Shown here piece after piece: positions 1 through 8,156 of a DNA stretch of 38,061 bases. This stretch comes from CAZJGF01 sp964545665. Its GTDB lineage: Bacteria; Chloroflexota; Dehalococcoidia; GIF9; AB-539-J10. The position numbers and the translations under genes are program-made. Every line of letters starts with the position of its first letter. Positions within the stretch are counted from its first letter, which is position 1. A model generated the notes under the pieces. The model made no database searches. It saw nothing but the letters and a program-made list of their open reading frames with translations, and was not told the DNA's origin. The stretch lies in contig CAZJGF010000002.1 of the NCBI GenBank assembly GCA_964545665.1, positions 1-38,061 on the forward strand. Reading direction: 5' to 3'.

Positions 1-185
1 TCGTCATGCTGGGGCCCACCACTCCTCTATCACCTGTTCTGTTCGATTACGGCGTGGATGTCCTCGCTGGGGTAAAGGTAGTTGAACCCGAGAAGACGAT
101 TCGCTCCATCAGCGAAGGCGCAATCTTCAGCCAGGTGGAAGGGGTAAGACTTGTGACTATGGTTAAGGGCATGAATAATGAGTGA
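1..185 (+). CDS. DUF364-like (putative heavy-metal chelation) protein, C-terminal fragment
   Basis: An open frame enters from the left edge (codons in phase from base 3) and stops at TGA 183-185, giving about 60 residues. The fragment carries VMLGPTTPLSP and a following segment with LFDYGVDVLAGVKV, which I associate with the C-terminal Rossmann-like domain of DUF364 proteins, where a GPxTP loop precedes a hydrophobic strand. The family's function is only predicted (metal or small-molecule binding). The stop overlaps the moaA start by 8 bases, so the two genes are probably translationally coupled and in one transcript. That is consistent with a role near molybdenum or metal metabolism, which is inference. 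The start lies outside the window. Confidence 0.65.
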   Translation, partial: VMLGPTTPLSPVLFDYGVDVLAGVKVVEPEKTIRSISEGAIFSQVEGVRLVTMVKGMNNE

Positions 186-1146
186 GCTTGTTGATTCCTT
201 TGGACGCAGTATAAATTACCTCAGGATTTCAGTTACCGACCGCTGTAATTTACGCTGTATCTATTGCATGCCACCTGAAGGTGTTCCTTCGATACCACAT
301 AGTGAACTACTCTCTTACGAGGAAATCTCAACTGTGACTCGGGTAGCAGCAGGACTGGGCATCAACAGAGTACGACTCACCGGCGGCGAGCCTTTAGTCA
401 GAGCCGAATTGCCCAAACTTGTCGGTATGCTCTCTCAGATAAAGGGAATTGACGAGGTATCTTTGACCACAAACGGGACACTTCTCAGGAAACATGCCTT
501 GGGACTCAAGGAGGCAGGCTTAAGGCGAATCAATGTTAGCTTGGACACGCTTAATGTTGATAAGTTTCGGAGAATCACGCGCGTTGGGGAGTTGGAAAAC
601 ACCCTTGATGGTATTGAAGCAGCCAGAGACGCTGGCTTTGAACCAGTCAAGATAAATATGGTTGTCATGCAAGGGGTAAATGATGATGAGTTGCTGGATT
701 TTGCCAGTATGACCTATAAGGAAGGATGGCATGTCCGATTCATTGAGCTCATGCCCTTCGCTGATATAATAGGAGTTGTGCCGTGCAGCGAAATCCGGCA
801 GCGTATCGGGTCGCTTGGTGCACTTGAGCCATGTGGACTGACTGGCAACGGTCCGGCCAGATACTACCGCTTGCCAGGGGCTAAAGGCACTGTGGGGTTC
901 ATTTGCCCCATTAGCGAGCCTTTTTGTTCCCAGTGTAACCGATTGCGACTCACTTCATATGGACAGTTGTGTCCATGTCTCTTATCAGAGGACGGGATTG
1001 ACCTGAAGGGTCCGTTACGTAGCAACGCCTCAATGCAGGAAATTGAGCGCCTGATTGTCGAAGCGATTATTTCCAAACCGAAACAGCATCGTCTAGCAGA
1101 AGGCATTGTGCGGATGAAACGGAGTATGTCCCGAATTGGAGGTTGA
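178..1146 (+). CDS. moaA: GTP 3',8-cyclase MoaA (molybdenum cofactor synthesis)
   Basis: A 322-residue radical SAM enzyme of normal family length. It converts GTP to 3',8-cH2GTP, the first step of molybdopterin synthesis, in the cytosol. The N-terminal SAM cluster motif is C23-x3-C27-x2-C30 within TDRCNLRCIYCMP. LTGGEPL around residues 67-73 is the SAM-binding GGE motif. The second, GTP-binding cluster is C250-x2-C253-x13-C267 (FCSQCNRLRLT). The protein ends in the double glycine (residues 321-322) needed for activity in this family. The ATG overlaps the preceding stop by 8 bases, and the stop abuts the moaC start, so this is an operon. In this window the obvious client for the cofactor is the formate dehydrogenase at 22202-24253. 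Confidence 0.97.
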   Translation: MSELVDSFGRSINYLRISVTDRCNLRCIYCMPPEGVPSIPHSELLSYEEISTVTRVAAGLGINRVRLTGGEPLVRAELPKLVGMLSQIKGIDEVSLTTNGTLLRKHALGLKEAGLRRINVSLDTLNVDKFRRITRVGELENTLDGIEAARDAGFEPVKINMVVMQGVNDDELLDFASMTYKEGWHVRFIELMPFADIIGVVPCSEIRQRIGSLGALEPCGLTGNGPARYYRLPGAKGTVGFICPISEPFCSQCNRLRLTSYGQLCPCLLSEDGIDLKGPLRSNASMQEIERLIVEAIISKPKQHRLAEGIVRMKRSMSRIGG

Positions 1147-1148
1147 AA

Positions 1149-2081
1149 ATGCCAGAGCCAGTAGAGCGAGTACGCATGATAGACGTCACTGGGAAGGCGG
1201 AAACGGAACGCCAGGCAGTGGCCAAAGCAAAGGTGAAAATGAAGCCCGCCACGTTAGAGCTTATCCGCCGAGGTGAAATGGCGAAGGGAGACGTGCTAGC
1301 TGTGGCACAAACGGCCGGGATTATGGCAGCCAAAGAGACTCCTCGCCTTATACCGTTATGTCACCCACTGCTGCTCACCAACGTTACAGTTGAGTTCTAC
1401 CTCCCCGAGAATGCTGACTTTATTGACATCACCACCAGCGCTAAGGGAGTTGGGAAGACAGGATTTGAGATGGAGGCGCTGGCGGCGGCGACGGTGGCCG
1501 CTCTAACCATTTATGACATGTGCAAGGGGGTGGATAGAGATATGGTTATTGATGGAATCCAGTTGGTAAAAAAGAGCGGTGGCAAAAGCGGAACTTATAT
1601 TGCCACTGAGCATAGAGGAGGTACGGAATGTGGCCAGATAGTCGCCGTTTGTTTGAGCCGGAGGAAAGGACCCAAGAAGCCTGTTAGCCAAGGTCTTCTA
1701 AAAGAAGACTACGGTCTCGTTGGCGACATACACGCTGGCAGCGCCCGCCAGGTGAGTCTACTGGCAATAGAGACAGTCAATAAGATGCTATCAGCCCTGG
1801 AGAGCATTAATCCTGACAGAATGCGCTCTCAGGATATAAAGATAAAACCGGGGGATTCCGCCGAGAACTTGCTCACTGAAGGTATAGACCTGATGTCTTT
1901 ACATCTTGGCACACGAATATACATAGGGCAAGAAGCCATCCTTGAGGTCAGTCAAATCGGAAAGGCATTTCACCGCCCGGGATTTTATCTCCTGCCTCTG
2001 GAGGGAGTATTTGCTCGAGTAGTCCAGGGAGGGGTGGTGCAGCCTGGCGACAGTTTGAGGGTTGAGCTAGATAAGAGATAA
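1149..2081 (+). CDS. moaC: MoaC-MOSC fusion: cyclic pyranopterin monophosphate synthase with C-terminal MOSC domain
   Basis: Residues about 1-155 are MoaC: MIDVTGK near the start, then IPLCHPL with the conserved His, and YDMCKGVDRDM with the catalytic Asp/Lys region. This half turns the MoaA product into cyclic pyranopterin monophosphate. Residues about 163-310 are a MOSC domain (GDIHAGSARQVSLLA, EGVFARV, QPGD), a fold found in molybdenum-cofactor sulfurases. In the segment where MOSC proteins usually read GKxCH plus a second Cys, this one reads GKAFHRPGF and looks shortened, so the usual reactive Cys seems lost. I prefer the ATG at 1149 because GGAGG (1138-1142) lies six bases upstream; a TTG at 1143 in the same frame is the alternative. 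Immediately downstream of moaA. Confidence 0.93.
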   Translation: MPEPVERVRMIDVTGKAETERQAVAKAKVKMKPATLELIRRGEMAKGDVLAVAQTAGIMAAKETPRLIPLCHPLLLTNVTVEFYLPENADFIDITTSAKGVGKTGFEMEALAAATVAALTIYDMCKGVDRDMVIDGIQLVKKSGGKSGTYIATEHRGGTECGQIVAVCLSRRKGPKKPVSQGLLKEDYGLVGDIHAGSARQVSLLAIETVNKMLSALESINPDRMRSQDIKIKPGDSAENLLTEGIDLMSLHLGTRIYIGQEAILEVSQIGKAFHRPGFYLLPLEGVFARVVQGGVVQPGDSLRVELDKR

Positions 2082-2130
2082 GCTAGCCTTCTCTTTCACA
2101 CTGCGGCAGCTAGCATAGATGAGAGCTGGT

Positions 2131-2802
2131 CTAAGAAGGGAGTACGCTTTTGACCAGCTTTCTAGCGATGATTCCGCAGACTTCCCTTATGTCCTCAGCG
2201 GGAAGGTAGTCGCTGATGCCGCTATCAAGCATCATGCTACCTCTGGGGGAAAACTCGTCATCGCCTCGCCACAGGGCTATGGTCACTGGCACACGGCTGA
2301 AAGCGTTGATAACCACAGATACGTCTCCATAATCTGCCTTTTGGCCACCCAGCTTCGCCGCTGCTTCCGGCAGTAGCTCAGGCTCGTCGCCGAATCGGTT
2401 CAAAAGAGGCACCACAGCCAGTTGCTGAAACACGGTGAAGTAGCTAGCGCATCCCGGCAGTTGCCCAAAGGTGATCATTCTGTTGGTGGCAGGGGTGCCC
2501 TTCGCCACCGTCAGATAGTGAAGTATCAGAATCTTGTCCCTCAGTGACAGCCCCTCGCCACTGTCCTGTAAACAAATTTCGCCGTCAGGAATGGTGACCA
2601 CACACGGCTGGCTCATATACTGAACCAGTATTCTGGTAACAGGCCGCTCCTTCACCTTGCTCCTGCCAATGACGTATTGGGCACCAGCTTTGCGACATAC
2701 TTCTGCTACGTCCATATGCAGCAACTGTTCGTAGGCAAGCCTATAAGCGAGCTCATGACCCTGGCCCCGCACGCTGGGCGATGATAAATGCTGCCCTGCC
2801 AT
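2131..2802 (-). CDS. DUF3786 domain protein
   Basis: A 223-residue cytosolic protein that I assign to DUF3786 from its overall pattern: a central LRDKILILHYL segment, a GQLPG motif, then ALWRGDDEFSPRGSMMLDSGISDYLPAEDI near the end, the part I regard as most characteristic. The function of the family is unknown. It is the last gene of the minus-strand metV-metF run, which suggests a link to C1/corrinoid metabolism (inference). The open frame extends upstream to 2847 inside metF, but an ATG at 2802 sits one base after the metF stop with AGGGTG before it, so I take 2802 as the start. It converges on moaC-MOSC with a 49-bp gap in which I see no convincing terminator. Confidence 0.7.
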   Translation of the reverse strand: MAGQHLSSPSVRGQGHELAYRLAYEQLLHMDVAEVCRKAGAQYVIGRSKVKERPVTRILVQYMSQPCVVTIPDGEICLQDSGEGLSLRDKILILHYLTVAKGTPATNRMITFGQLPGCASYFTVFQQLAVVPLLNRFGDEPELLPEAAAKLGGQKADYGDVSVVINAFSRVPVTIALWRGDDEFSPRGSMMLDSGISDYLPAEDIREVCGIIARKLVKSVLPS

Positions 2803-2803
2803 T

Positions 2804-3733
2804 TCACCCTGTCGGTCTGGGCCGAGGCAAAAGACCTGCTGCCTCAACTATTTCAGGCACCGCCTCCTCCCATTCAATAGCCATAAGATGAATACCAGCG
2901 ACGCCTTCAATCTGGCGCAGCTCATTAATGATGTCCACACACAGCTTAATCCCCTCTTTCGAGACCTGCTCTTTGGGTACACCGCGGAGGCGCTCAATTA
3001 TCTCATCAGGGACATCCATCCCCGGGACTCTTGTCTTCATATATCTGGCTGCACCTACCGACTTTATCGGAGCAACTCCGGCAAGGATTCTTATCTTCTC
3101 ATGCAGTCCCTTATCACGCAGACGCCTCATCCACTCAGCGAACCTATCCACATTGTAGACAATTTGGGTCTGGATGAAATCTGCTCCAGCAGCTACCTTC
3201 TTGCCGAGACGAACTACTCTAAATTCAAATGGGTCGGCAAAGGGATTAGCAGCCGCTCCTATGAAAAGGCGCGGCTCAACTGTCATCTCCTCGCCGCACT
3301 GGAACTTCTTTTCGTCCCTCATATCTTTTACCACCTGGACAAACTGGATAGAATCGAAGTCAAAGACACCCTTAGCCTCAGGATGATTGCCGAATTTTTG
3401 ATGATCGCCAGTCAGGCATAGGACATTATTCATGCCCAGTGCGGCTATGCCCAATATGTCCATTTGAAGGGCAATGCGGTTCCGGTCTCGACAGGTCATC
3501 TGAACAATGGGGTCTAAGCCTTCCTCCTTGCCTATGAGACAAGCTGCCCAGCTTGGCATGCGCACCATAGCGGTTTGGCCGTCAGTAACATTAACGGCGT
3601 CAACATACTCTTTCAGTATTTTTGCCTTTCTGCGAACCACCTCGGGATCAGCACTTTGCGGCGGTCCCAACTCGCCAGTCACAGCAAATTGTCCAGCCTC
3701 CAGCACCCTTTCCAAGTTACTTCTTGTCTTCAT
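2804..3733 (-). CDS. metF: 5,10-methylenetetrahydrofolate reductase (MetF type)
   Basis: A 309-residue TIM-barrel flavoprotein of usual family length, reducing methylene-tetrahydrofolate to methyl-tetrahydrofolate in the cytosol. Visible family features are the N-terminal AVTGELGPP segment, VNVTDGQTAMVRM, QMTCRDRNR (the conserved folate/FAD loop), LCLTGDH, GAAANPF, and GADFIQTQIVYN followed by ILAGVAPI. An AGGAGG Shine-Dalgarno lies six bases before the ATG. It follows two metV-like genes in the same direction, as in acetogens where MetF and MetV form a reductase. The electron donor is not encoded in MetF itself. Given the hydrogenase and HdrA/MvhD genes upstream on the same strand, electrons could come from an Hdr-MvhD module as described for the Moorella MetFV-HdrABC-MvhD complex (inference). 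Confidence 0.95.
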   Translation of the reverse strand: MKTRSNLERVLEAGQFAVTGELGPPQSADPEVVRRKAKILKEYVDAVNVTDGQTAMVRMPSWAACLIGKEEGLDPIVQMTCRDRNRIALQMDILGIAALGMNNVLCLTGDHQKFGNHPEAKGVFDFDSIQFVQVVKDMRDEKKFQCGEEMTVEPRLFIGAAANPFADPFEFRVVRLGKKVAAGADFIQTQIVYNVDRFAEWMRRLRDKGLHEKIRILAGVAPIKSVGAARYMKTRVPGMDVPDEIIERLRGVPKEQVSKEGIKLCVDIINELRQIEGVAGIHLMAIEWEEAVPEIVEAAGLLPRPRPTG

Positions 3734-3761
3734 AAATCCCTCCTAATGTTGCTTCTCTGAA

Positions 3762-4493
3762 TCAGAGCCCCAGTGCCTCTATTACCTTCTTCGTCTCCTT
3801 CAGTTTCTCCATAAGGTCAATAGGTTCAACTTCTAGTGTGCGTGGCCTTACTGCCTTGCTCCAATCATGTGGCGCCTTTATTTCCACCAATTCGTCCAAT
3901 GCTCCAAGTTTCTCTAATCTGCGGTAAATCATTACCCAAGCACAGTCACGCGTAGGGTCTACTTCACACTTGCCATCTATAGTCGTTCCACCACAGGGGC
4001 CATTCAGCAACCCCTTGGGACACTGCACCAACGGGCAAATACCAGCGGTTCGCCCCAGTTCGCATGCCCCACACGCCTGGCATTCCTCCTTAAAGCTAGC
4101 CGGACCCCCACCAGAAAACCCCAGAGCATCGTTTGCCGGGTACATAGGCTTTACAATGCCCATTTCCTCCTCCAGATATCCTCTCACCACCTGTGCCCCA
4201 TCGCCACAACTCTGCATTAACATGGCGTCGCACTCTTCTATCTCTCCCCTGTGTTCTTTCAAGAACATGGATGACATAGGAAGGTAGCAGGCAAATACCG
4301 CGAAGGGCAATTTAATCCTGCCTATGACCTCCTTTCCCTCTTTTGCCAGTCTCTCCGCCATTTCATCTATCTCTTTTGGACCGCCAGTATGAAAAATTGT
4401 AGCGCATCCTCCACAGCCCATTAGGACTATTTTTTTCTTACCCCGGAGATACTCTAGAACCTCTTCAAAGGGTTTTGGCGTTTGTGCATTCAT
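3762..4493 (-). CDS. metV: MetV-like zinc/iron-sulfur subunit of methylene-THF reductase (copy 1)
   Basis: A 243-residue protein of the MTHFR C-terminal/MetV family (PF12225 type). It has an N-terminal MGCGGCATIFHTGG motif, a middle QSCGDGAQ motif, and a C-terminal cysteine block from about residue 136 (ECQACGACELGRTAGICP, LLNGPCGGTTIDGKCEVDP, DCAWVMIYRRL). These cysteines are expected to bind Fe-S or zinc. In acetogens MetV partners MetF and is needed for its activity with a cognate electron donor. It lies 28 bp upstream of metF on the same strand, and GGAGAAAGGA precedes its ATG. The paralogue immediately upstream (4585-5235) has the same block, so either could be the true MetF partner; the spacing favours this one. 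Confidence 0.9.
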   Translation of the reverse strand: MNAQTPKPFEEVLEYLRGKKKIVLMGCGGCATIFHTGGPKEIDEMAERLAKEGKEVIGRIKLPFAVFACYLPMSSMFLKEHRGEIEECDAMLMQSCGDGAQVVRGYLEEEMGIVKPMYPANDALGFSGGGPASFKEECQACGACELGRTAGICPLVQCPKGLLNGPCGGTTIDGKCEVDPTRDCAWVMIYRRLEKLGALDELVEIKAPHDWSKAVRPRTLEVEPIDLMEKLKETKKVIEALGL

Positions 4494-4584
4494 TCCTTTC
4501 TCCTTAACTTATTTGTTCCGTGCCAAGAATAGGCATCCCGGGCTGACCAGCCGCTTTGAGAGCGCTTCTTGACCTGTGATGAGA

Positions 4585-5235
4585 TTAGCGGAGCCTCCTC
4601 ACTGGCGGGCCTGCAATGAGACTCACGCTCCAATTCTTTGGAGACACAATCCTCTCCAACTTGTCGAGTTGCCCTAATTCAGTCAGTCTCTCAATAATCA
4701 ATTGCCAGACGCATGGAATACTGGGATCAACTTCGCATTGGCCGTCATGCGAGCCACCACAGGGACCGTTAAGCAAATGCTTAGAACATCTGGCAATGGG
4801 ACAGATGCCACCGGTGAACTCTAACACGCACTCACCACATTCAAGACAACGCTCTGCTTCCTTCCACTCAGCATGACTCCCGCCTGAGGACAAGGTATTA
4901 CAGCCAGGATGTACCACCTTGTTTACCACCTCCGCTACAGTTTGCACCCCAGCGCCATCAGTCAGCACTAGCATGGAATCAGCAGCATTGATTTCACTTC
5001 TGTGAGCCCGTAGCGCCAACCTGGTCAATGTGCTATCACACAGCATATCGACGACCGCAGACCCAGTGATGGTTTTGCCCTGCTCTCGCAGAGTTTTCCC
5101 CATTTCCGCTACCTGCTTTTCACCACCACTTTGCCAGCCTTCAGCACACCCTTTACAGCCAATCAGAAAGACATTTGTCTCACCGTCAAGATAACTAAGG
5201 ATTTCTTCAAGTGGTTTCTGCTCCGAAATCAACAT
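4585..5235 (-). CDS. MetV-like zinc/iron-sulfur protein (copy 2)
   Basis: A 216-residue MetV paralogue. It keeps the N-terminal IGCKGCAEGWQSGG motif and the C-terminal block (RCLECGECVLEFTGGICP, LLNGPCGGSHDGQCEVDP, PCVWQLIIERL). The middle QSCGDG of the neighbouring copy is replaced by LTDGAGVQT, so one cysteine is lost, and the tail is shorter. The ATG overlaps the stop of the hydrogenase protease gene by 7 bases with GGAG seven bases upstream, so it is cotranscribed with the hydrogenase genes. That placement suggests it may couple hydrogenase electrons to MetF, or be a variant subunit for another MetF-like partner (inference). The family call is firm; the specific partner is not. Confidence 0.87.
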   Translation of the reverse strand: MLISEQKPLEEILSYLDGETNVFLIGCKGCAEGWQSGGEKQVAEMGKTLREQGKTITGSAVVDMLCDSTLTRLALRAHRSEINAADSMLVLTDGAGVQTVAEVVNKVVHPGCNTLSSGGSHAEWKEAERCLECGECVLEFTGGICPIARCSKHLLNGPCGGSHDGQCEVDPSIPCVWQLIIERLTELGQLDKLERIVSPKNWSVSLIAGPPVRRLR

Positions 5236-5693
5236 CTTGCCTCTCCTTCACGACCTACATTACCCAACTCCGCCAATATCATCTTCACAATATGCGGCGT
5301 CTTCTCCCGAAGCTCGGGTGATAACTCCAGGCCCCATCCTATCTCCTTAGGCTCAACCGCAATTATGACAGTCTCCGGTACATTACGCCAAGCCTTGGTT
5401 AGCAGCAGATTAGCTACTAGAGTCATCTGGTGAAGGGATAGAATCGGCTGCTGGCCCAAAGCGATATCGCCAAGCTCAAAACGATAGACCTCGCCAGGCG
5501 TTCCTCCTGCTTTGGCAGCGTCCACCACAATCAACCTGTCAGTGTTCTCAGGGAACAACACTTCAGGCGATGTCCCGCCATCTATGACCTCTGTATCGGG
5601 AAGAGGAATTTGCTTCAGAGCCTGGGCAACATGACAGCCTATTCCTTCGTCCTTCAACAATATATTTCCTACTCCGAGAATTGTGGTCCCCAT
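5229..5693 (-). CDS. [NiFe]-hydrogenase maturation endopeptidase (HyaD/HycI family)
   Basis: A 154-residue protease that removes the C-terminal peptide of a hydrogenase large subunit after nickel insertion. It begins TTILGVGNILLKDEGIGCHVA, the family N-terminus with the metal-binding Glu in DEG; VIDGGTSP and IVVDAAKAGG follow, the latter with the second acidic ligand, and LSLHQM carries the expected His. The ATG at 5693 is four bases after the stop of the large-subunit gene, so it most likely processes that subunit (predicted cut after His504). A longer frame from a TTG at 5720 exists but would add a non-homologous stretch. It overlaps the following metV-like gene. Confidence 0.93.
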   Translation of the reverse strand: MGTTILGVGNILLKDEGIGCHVAQALKQIPLPDTEVIDGGTSPEVLFPENTDRLIVVDAAKAGGTPGEVYRFELGDIALGQQPILSLHQMTLVANLLLTKAWRNVPETVIIAVEPKEIGWGLELSPELREKTPHIVKMILAELGNVGREGEARC

Positions 5694-5697
5694 GCTG

Positions 5698-7257
5698 CTA
5701 ACAGATGCTGTATTTGCCAATGCTATTCCCCTTAGGGCTAACCAGGTGTACAGCGCAGGCTAGGCAAGGGTCGAACGAACGTACAATACGGACAATCTCA
5801 AAAGGGTTAGCTTCATCTTTTATCTTAGTTCCAGTGATAGCCTGTTCTAGGGGTCCAGGTTGGCCTTTATCATCTTCGGGAGAAATATTCCAACTAGATG
5901 GGGTAACAACTTGGTAGTTAGCGATCCTATTCTCCCTTATTTCTATCCAGTGCCCCAAGGCGCCCCTTGCTGCCCCAACCAGACCCATTCCCACTGCTTC
6001 CTCAGGGAGTCTATAGCTTATGTAAGCTGGGTCGCCGGGCTTCAGCTCCAAAACCCAATCAATCATCGAATCAGCTATTAGCTTTGTTTCCAGGGCCCGA
6101 GCAAGGTTACGCCCGGTGACAGAAAACATCGCGGCGGGTTTTACACCTAGCTGCGACAAAGCAGAGTCAAACAATTTCGTGACTTCCGGGTGGCCACCCG
6201 CATAGTTGACCATGATTCGAGCCAATGGCCCAACCTCAAAAGCCATTCCATCATAGCGGGGTGATTTTATCCAAGAGTAGGCTCCTTCCTTTTCCTCGTC
6301 AAGAATAGTGTCTCCCTGCGAGGGATGCTTGCCACTGATGGAGTCAGCGTACCAAGAATGCCTCACCTCTTCGGCAATTTTGCCCGGCTTGAATTCACCA
6401 AAACTAAGGTCAGTAGAAGTTATCCCTGGCTTAAAGAATCTATTCCGCTTGGTGAGGTCTGCTTCCTTTCCATCTAGCTCATAGGACCCATAGGCAAGCA
6501 ACCTGCCACAGCCACCTCCAATCTCAAGGTAATCTGGATAAGCCCGGGCTATCGCTAGTATGTCAGGAAGGTAAACATTGTCAATGAACTGCTGAAGTTC
6601 CTTCAACCTCCACAGAAAGGACGTTATGTTGTCTACAGTGGGAACGGAAGCAACTCCGCCAGGGAGAATCCCCATATTATGAGGCATCTTACCACCGAAA
6701 AGAGAGACAAGTTCCTGCCCTTTACGGCGCATATCGAATGCCTGAACATAGTGAGCTACTGCTTGTTGGTTAACCTTATCGGCCAGGCGATAATCACCTT
6801 CATAACGAGGAACAAACGGTCCCAGCTCACCTCTCTTGATGAAGCTTTTCAGCGAGTCCAGGGCGGGGTCATTGCCTTCATATTCTGCTATCTTGGCCAC
6901 ATCCACATAATCGAGGGCGGCAAGGTGATAGAAGTGAAGGATATGGTCTGCGATATGAGCTGCTCCAAGGATTAGATTGCGGATTATCCTTCCATTATCA
7001 GGTATTCGGTCGGCGATGCCAAAGGCACTATCCAAACTCAGGGCAGCTGCAACAGAATGGCTAGTGGGACAAACTCCACAGATACGCTGAGTTATCCGCT
7101 GGGCGTCACGAGGATCCCTGCCCTTCATGATTAACTCTAAGCCTCGGAATAGCATCCCCGAGCTCTTAGCCTCTTTTACCTCGCCGTCGTCAATCACTGC
7201 CTCTACCTTGAGATGTCCCTCAATGCGAGTTACCGGATCAATTACGATCTTGCCCAT
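5698..7257 (-). CDS. [NiFe]-hydrogenase large subunit, uptake (group 1/2) type
   Basis: A 519-residue catalytic subunit. The N-terminal nickel motif is RICGVCPTSH (C60, C63) and the C-terminal one is DPCLACAVH (C498, C501, H504), supplying the four cysteines for the Ni-Fe site. Fifteen residues after His504 form the expected cleavable tail, and the matching protease gene follows directly. It starts 4 bases after the small-subunit stop. The DPCLACAVH form and the small-subunit cysteine pattern point to the H2-uptake group 1 or 2 rather than group 3. No membrane cytochrome gene is nearby. It probably feeds H2 electrons to a cytosolic acceptor, perhaps the MetV/MetF proteins encoded next (inference). 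Confidence 0.96.
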   Translation of the reverse strand: MGKIVIDPVTRIEGHLKVEAVIDDGEVKEAKSSGMLFRGLELIMKGRDPRDAQRITQRICGVCPTSHSVAAALSLDSAFGIADRIPDNGRIIRNLILGAAHIADHILHFYHLAALDYVDVAKIAEYEGNDPALDSLKSFIKRGELGPFVPRYEGDYRLADKVNQQAVAHYVQAFDMRRKGQELVSLFGGKMPHNMGILPGGVASVPTVDNITSFLWRLKELQQFIDNVYLPDILAIARAYPDYLEIGGGCGRLLAYGSYELDGKEADLTKRNRFFKPGITSTDLSFGEFKPGKIAEEVRHSWYADSISGKHPSQGDTILDEEKEGAYSWIKSPRYDGMAFEVGPLARIMVNYAGGHPEVTKLFDSALSQLGVKPAAMFSVTGRNLARALETKLIADSMIDWVLELKPGDPAYISYRLPEEAVGMGLVGAARGALGHWIEIRENRIANYQVVTPSSWNISPEDDKGQPGPLEQAITGTKIKDEANPFEIVRIVRSFDPCLACAVHLVSPKGNSIGKYSIC

Positions 7258-7261
7258 TGGT

Positions 7262-8128
7262 TCAAACCTCCTCTGGCAAAGAGGCTGTGCTTAGCTTTTC
7301 ATAAATCGGGGATATGTCAAAGAATTCAGGCTCTGTGCAGCCAATACATGTAGCACCACAACCCACACACCAATTCACTCCGTTGTTCCACAACCTTAAG
7401 GGACAATCAGCATGGGTCACTGGCCCCCTGCATCCTAATTCATAGTTACATCCTGGTTCGCCAAACTTCTTAGCAAACTTATTCTCATCGTAGTAGGCTC
7501 GCCGCGGGCAGTTTTCATGGATTGTTTGACCATAAAAAGCTTTAGGGCGCCTATATTCGTCCAAGTCCTCCGGCTTGGGTAAGCCTGAAAGCAAGATGCT
7601 TGCCACCGTGCCCACAAACCAAGCAGGATGCGGTGGGCAGCCTGGAATATTTACCAATGGAGTGCCGATGCCCCGGGCTCGGAGAACGTCACCAACACTG
7701 AGGCACTGGGTAGGGTTAGGATAAGCGGCAGGGATTCCCCCAAAGGCAGCACATGATCCCAGGGCAATGACTGCGAGGGCATCCTTAGCTAACTCCTCTA
7801 CTCGTGACAGCATGGTGACAGGCTTTCCATCTCTCTCGCTCACTACTCCGTGGATGCCGCCTTTAGCTGTGGGAATAGCCCCCTCTACAATCAAGATATA
7901 ACCACCCCTTTTCTCCTTTGCTGTACCCTCCATAACTTCAATCACGGGCTCTCCTGCCCCTGCCATTACAGTGGAATGGACCCGCAGATTTATATGTTTG
8001 CCTGGAAGAATCTCATCAACTAGGAGGTTTTTGATAGAGGGATTTGTAGTATTGAGAAGTGAGACCGAGCACCCAGTGCAGGCAGCACATTGAAGCCATA
8101 TTGCCGGGTATTCCTTCACCGCCGTCAT
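7262..8128 (-). CDS. [NiFe]-hydrogenase small subunit, uptake type, no Tat signal
   Basis: A 288-residue electron-transfer subunit with three Fe-S clusters. Proximal cluster ligands are in QCAACTGCSVSLL (C14, C17, C20), ALGSCAAFGG and NIPGCPPHP. The medial/distal set is HENCPRRAYYDE, GCNYELGCRGP, DCPLRLWN and VGCGATCIGCTEP. Group 1 enzymes normally carry a twin-arginine signal; here the protein starts directly at TAVKEYPAIWLQ and an in-frame stop lies about 39 bases upstream of the ATG, so a missed signal peptide is excluded. The enzyme should be cytosolic. It is immediately followed by the large subunit. Confidence 0.95.
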   Translation of the reverse strand: MTAVKEYPAIWLQCAACTGCSVSLLNTTNPSIKNLLVDEILPGKHINLRVHSTVMAGAGEPVIEVMEGTAKEKRGGYILIVEGAIPTAKGGIHGVVSERDGKPVTMLSRVEELAKDALAVIALGSCAAFGGIPAAYPNPTQCLSVGDVLRARGIGTPLVNIPGCPPHPAWFVGTVASILLSGLPKPEDLDEYRRPKAFYGQTIHENCPRRAYYDENKFAKKFGEPGCNYELGCRGPVTHADCPLRLWNNGVNWCVGCGATCIGCTEPEFFDISPIYEKLSTASLPEEV

Positions 8129-8156
8129 AACGTTCCTGTCGATTCTGGTAGTCTGG

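Noticed and set aside
2082..2130. GCTAGC repeats between the convergent moaC and DUF3786 genes as a terminator
   Set aside because: Only a 6-bp self-complementary word occurs twice with no T-run; too weak to call.
2888..3421. Long plus-strand frame (177 codons) opposite metF
   Set aside because: It is the antisense shadow of metF, which has clear family motifs and a ribosome site.
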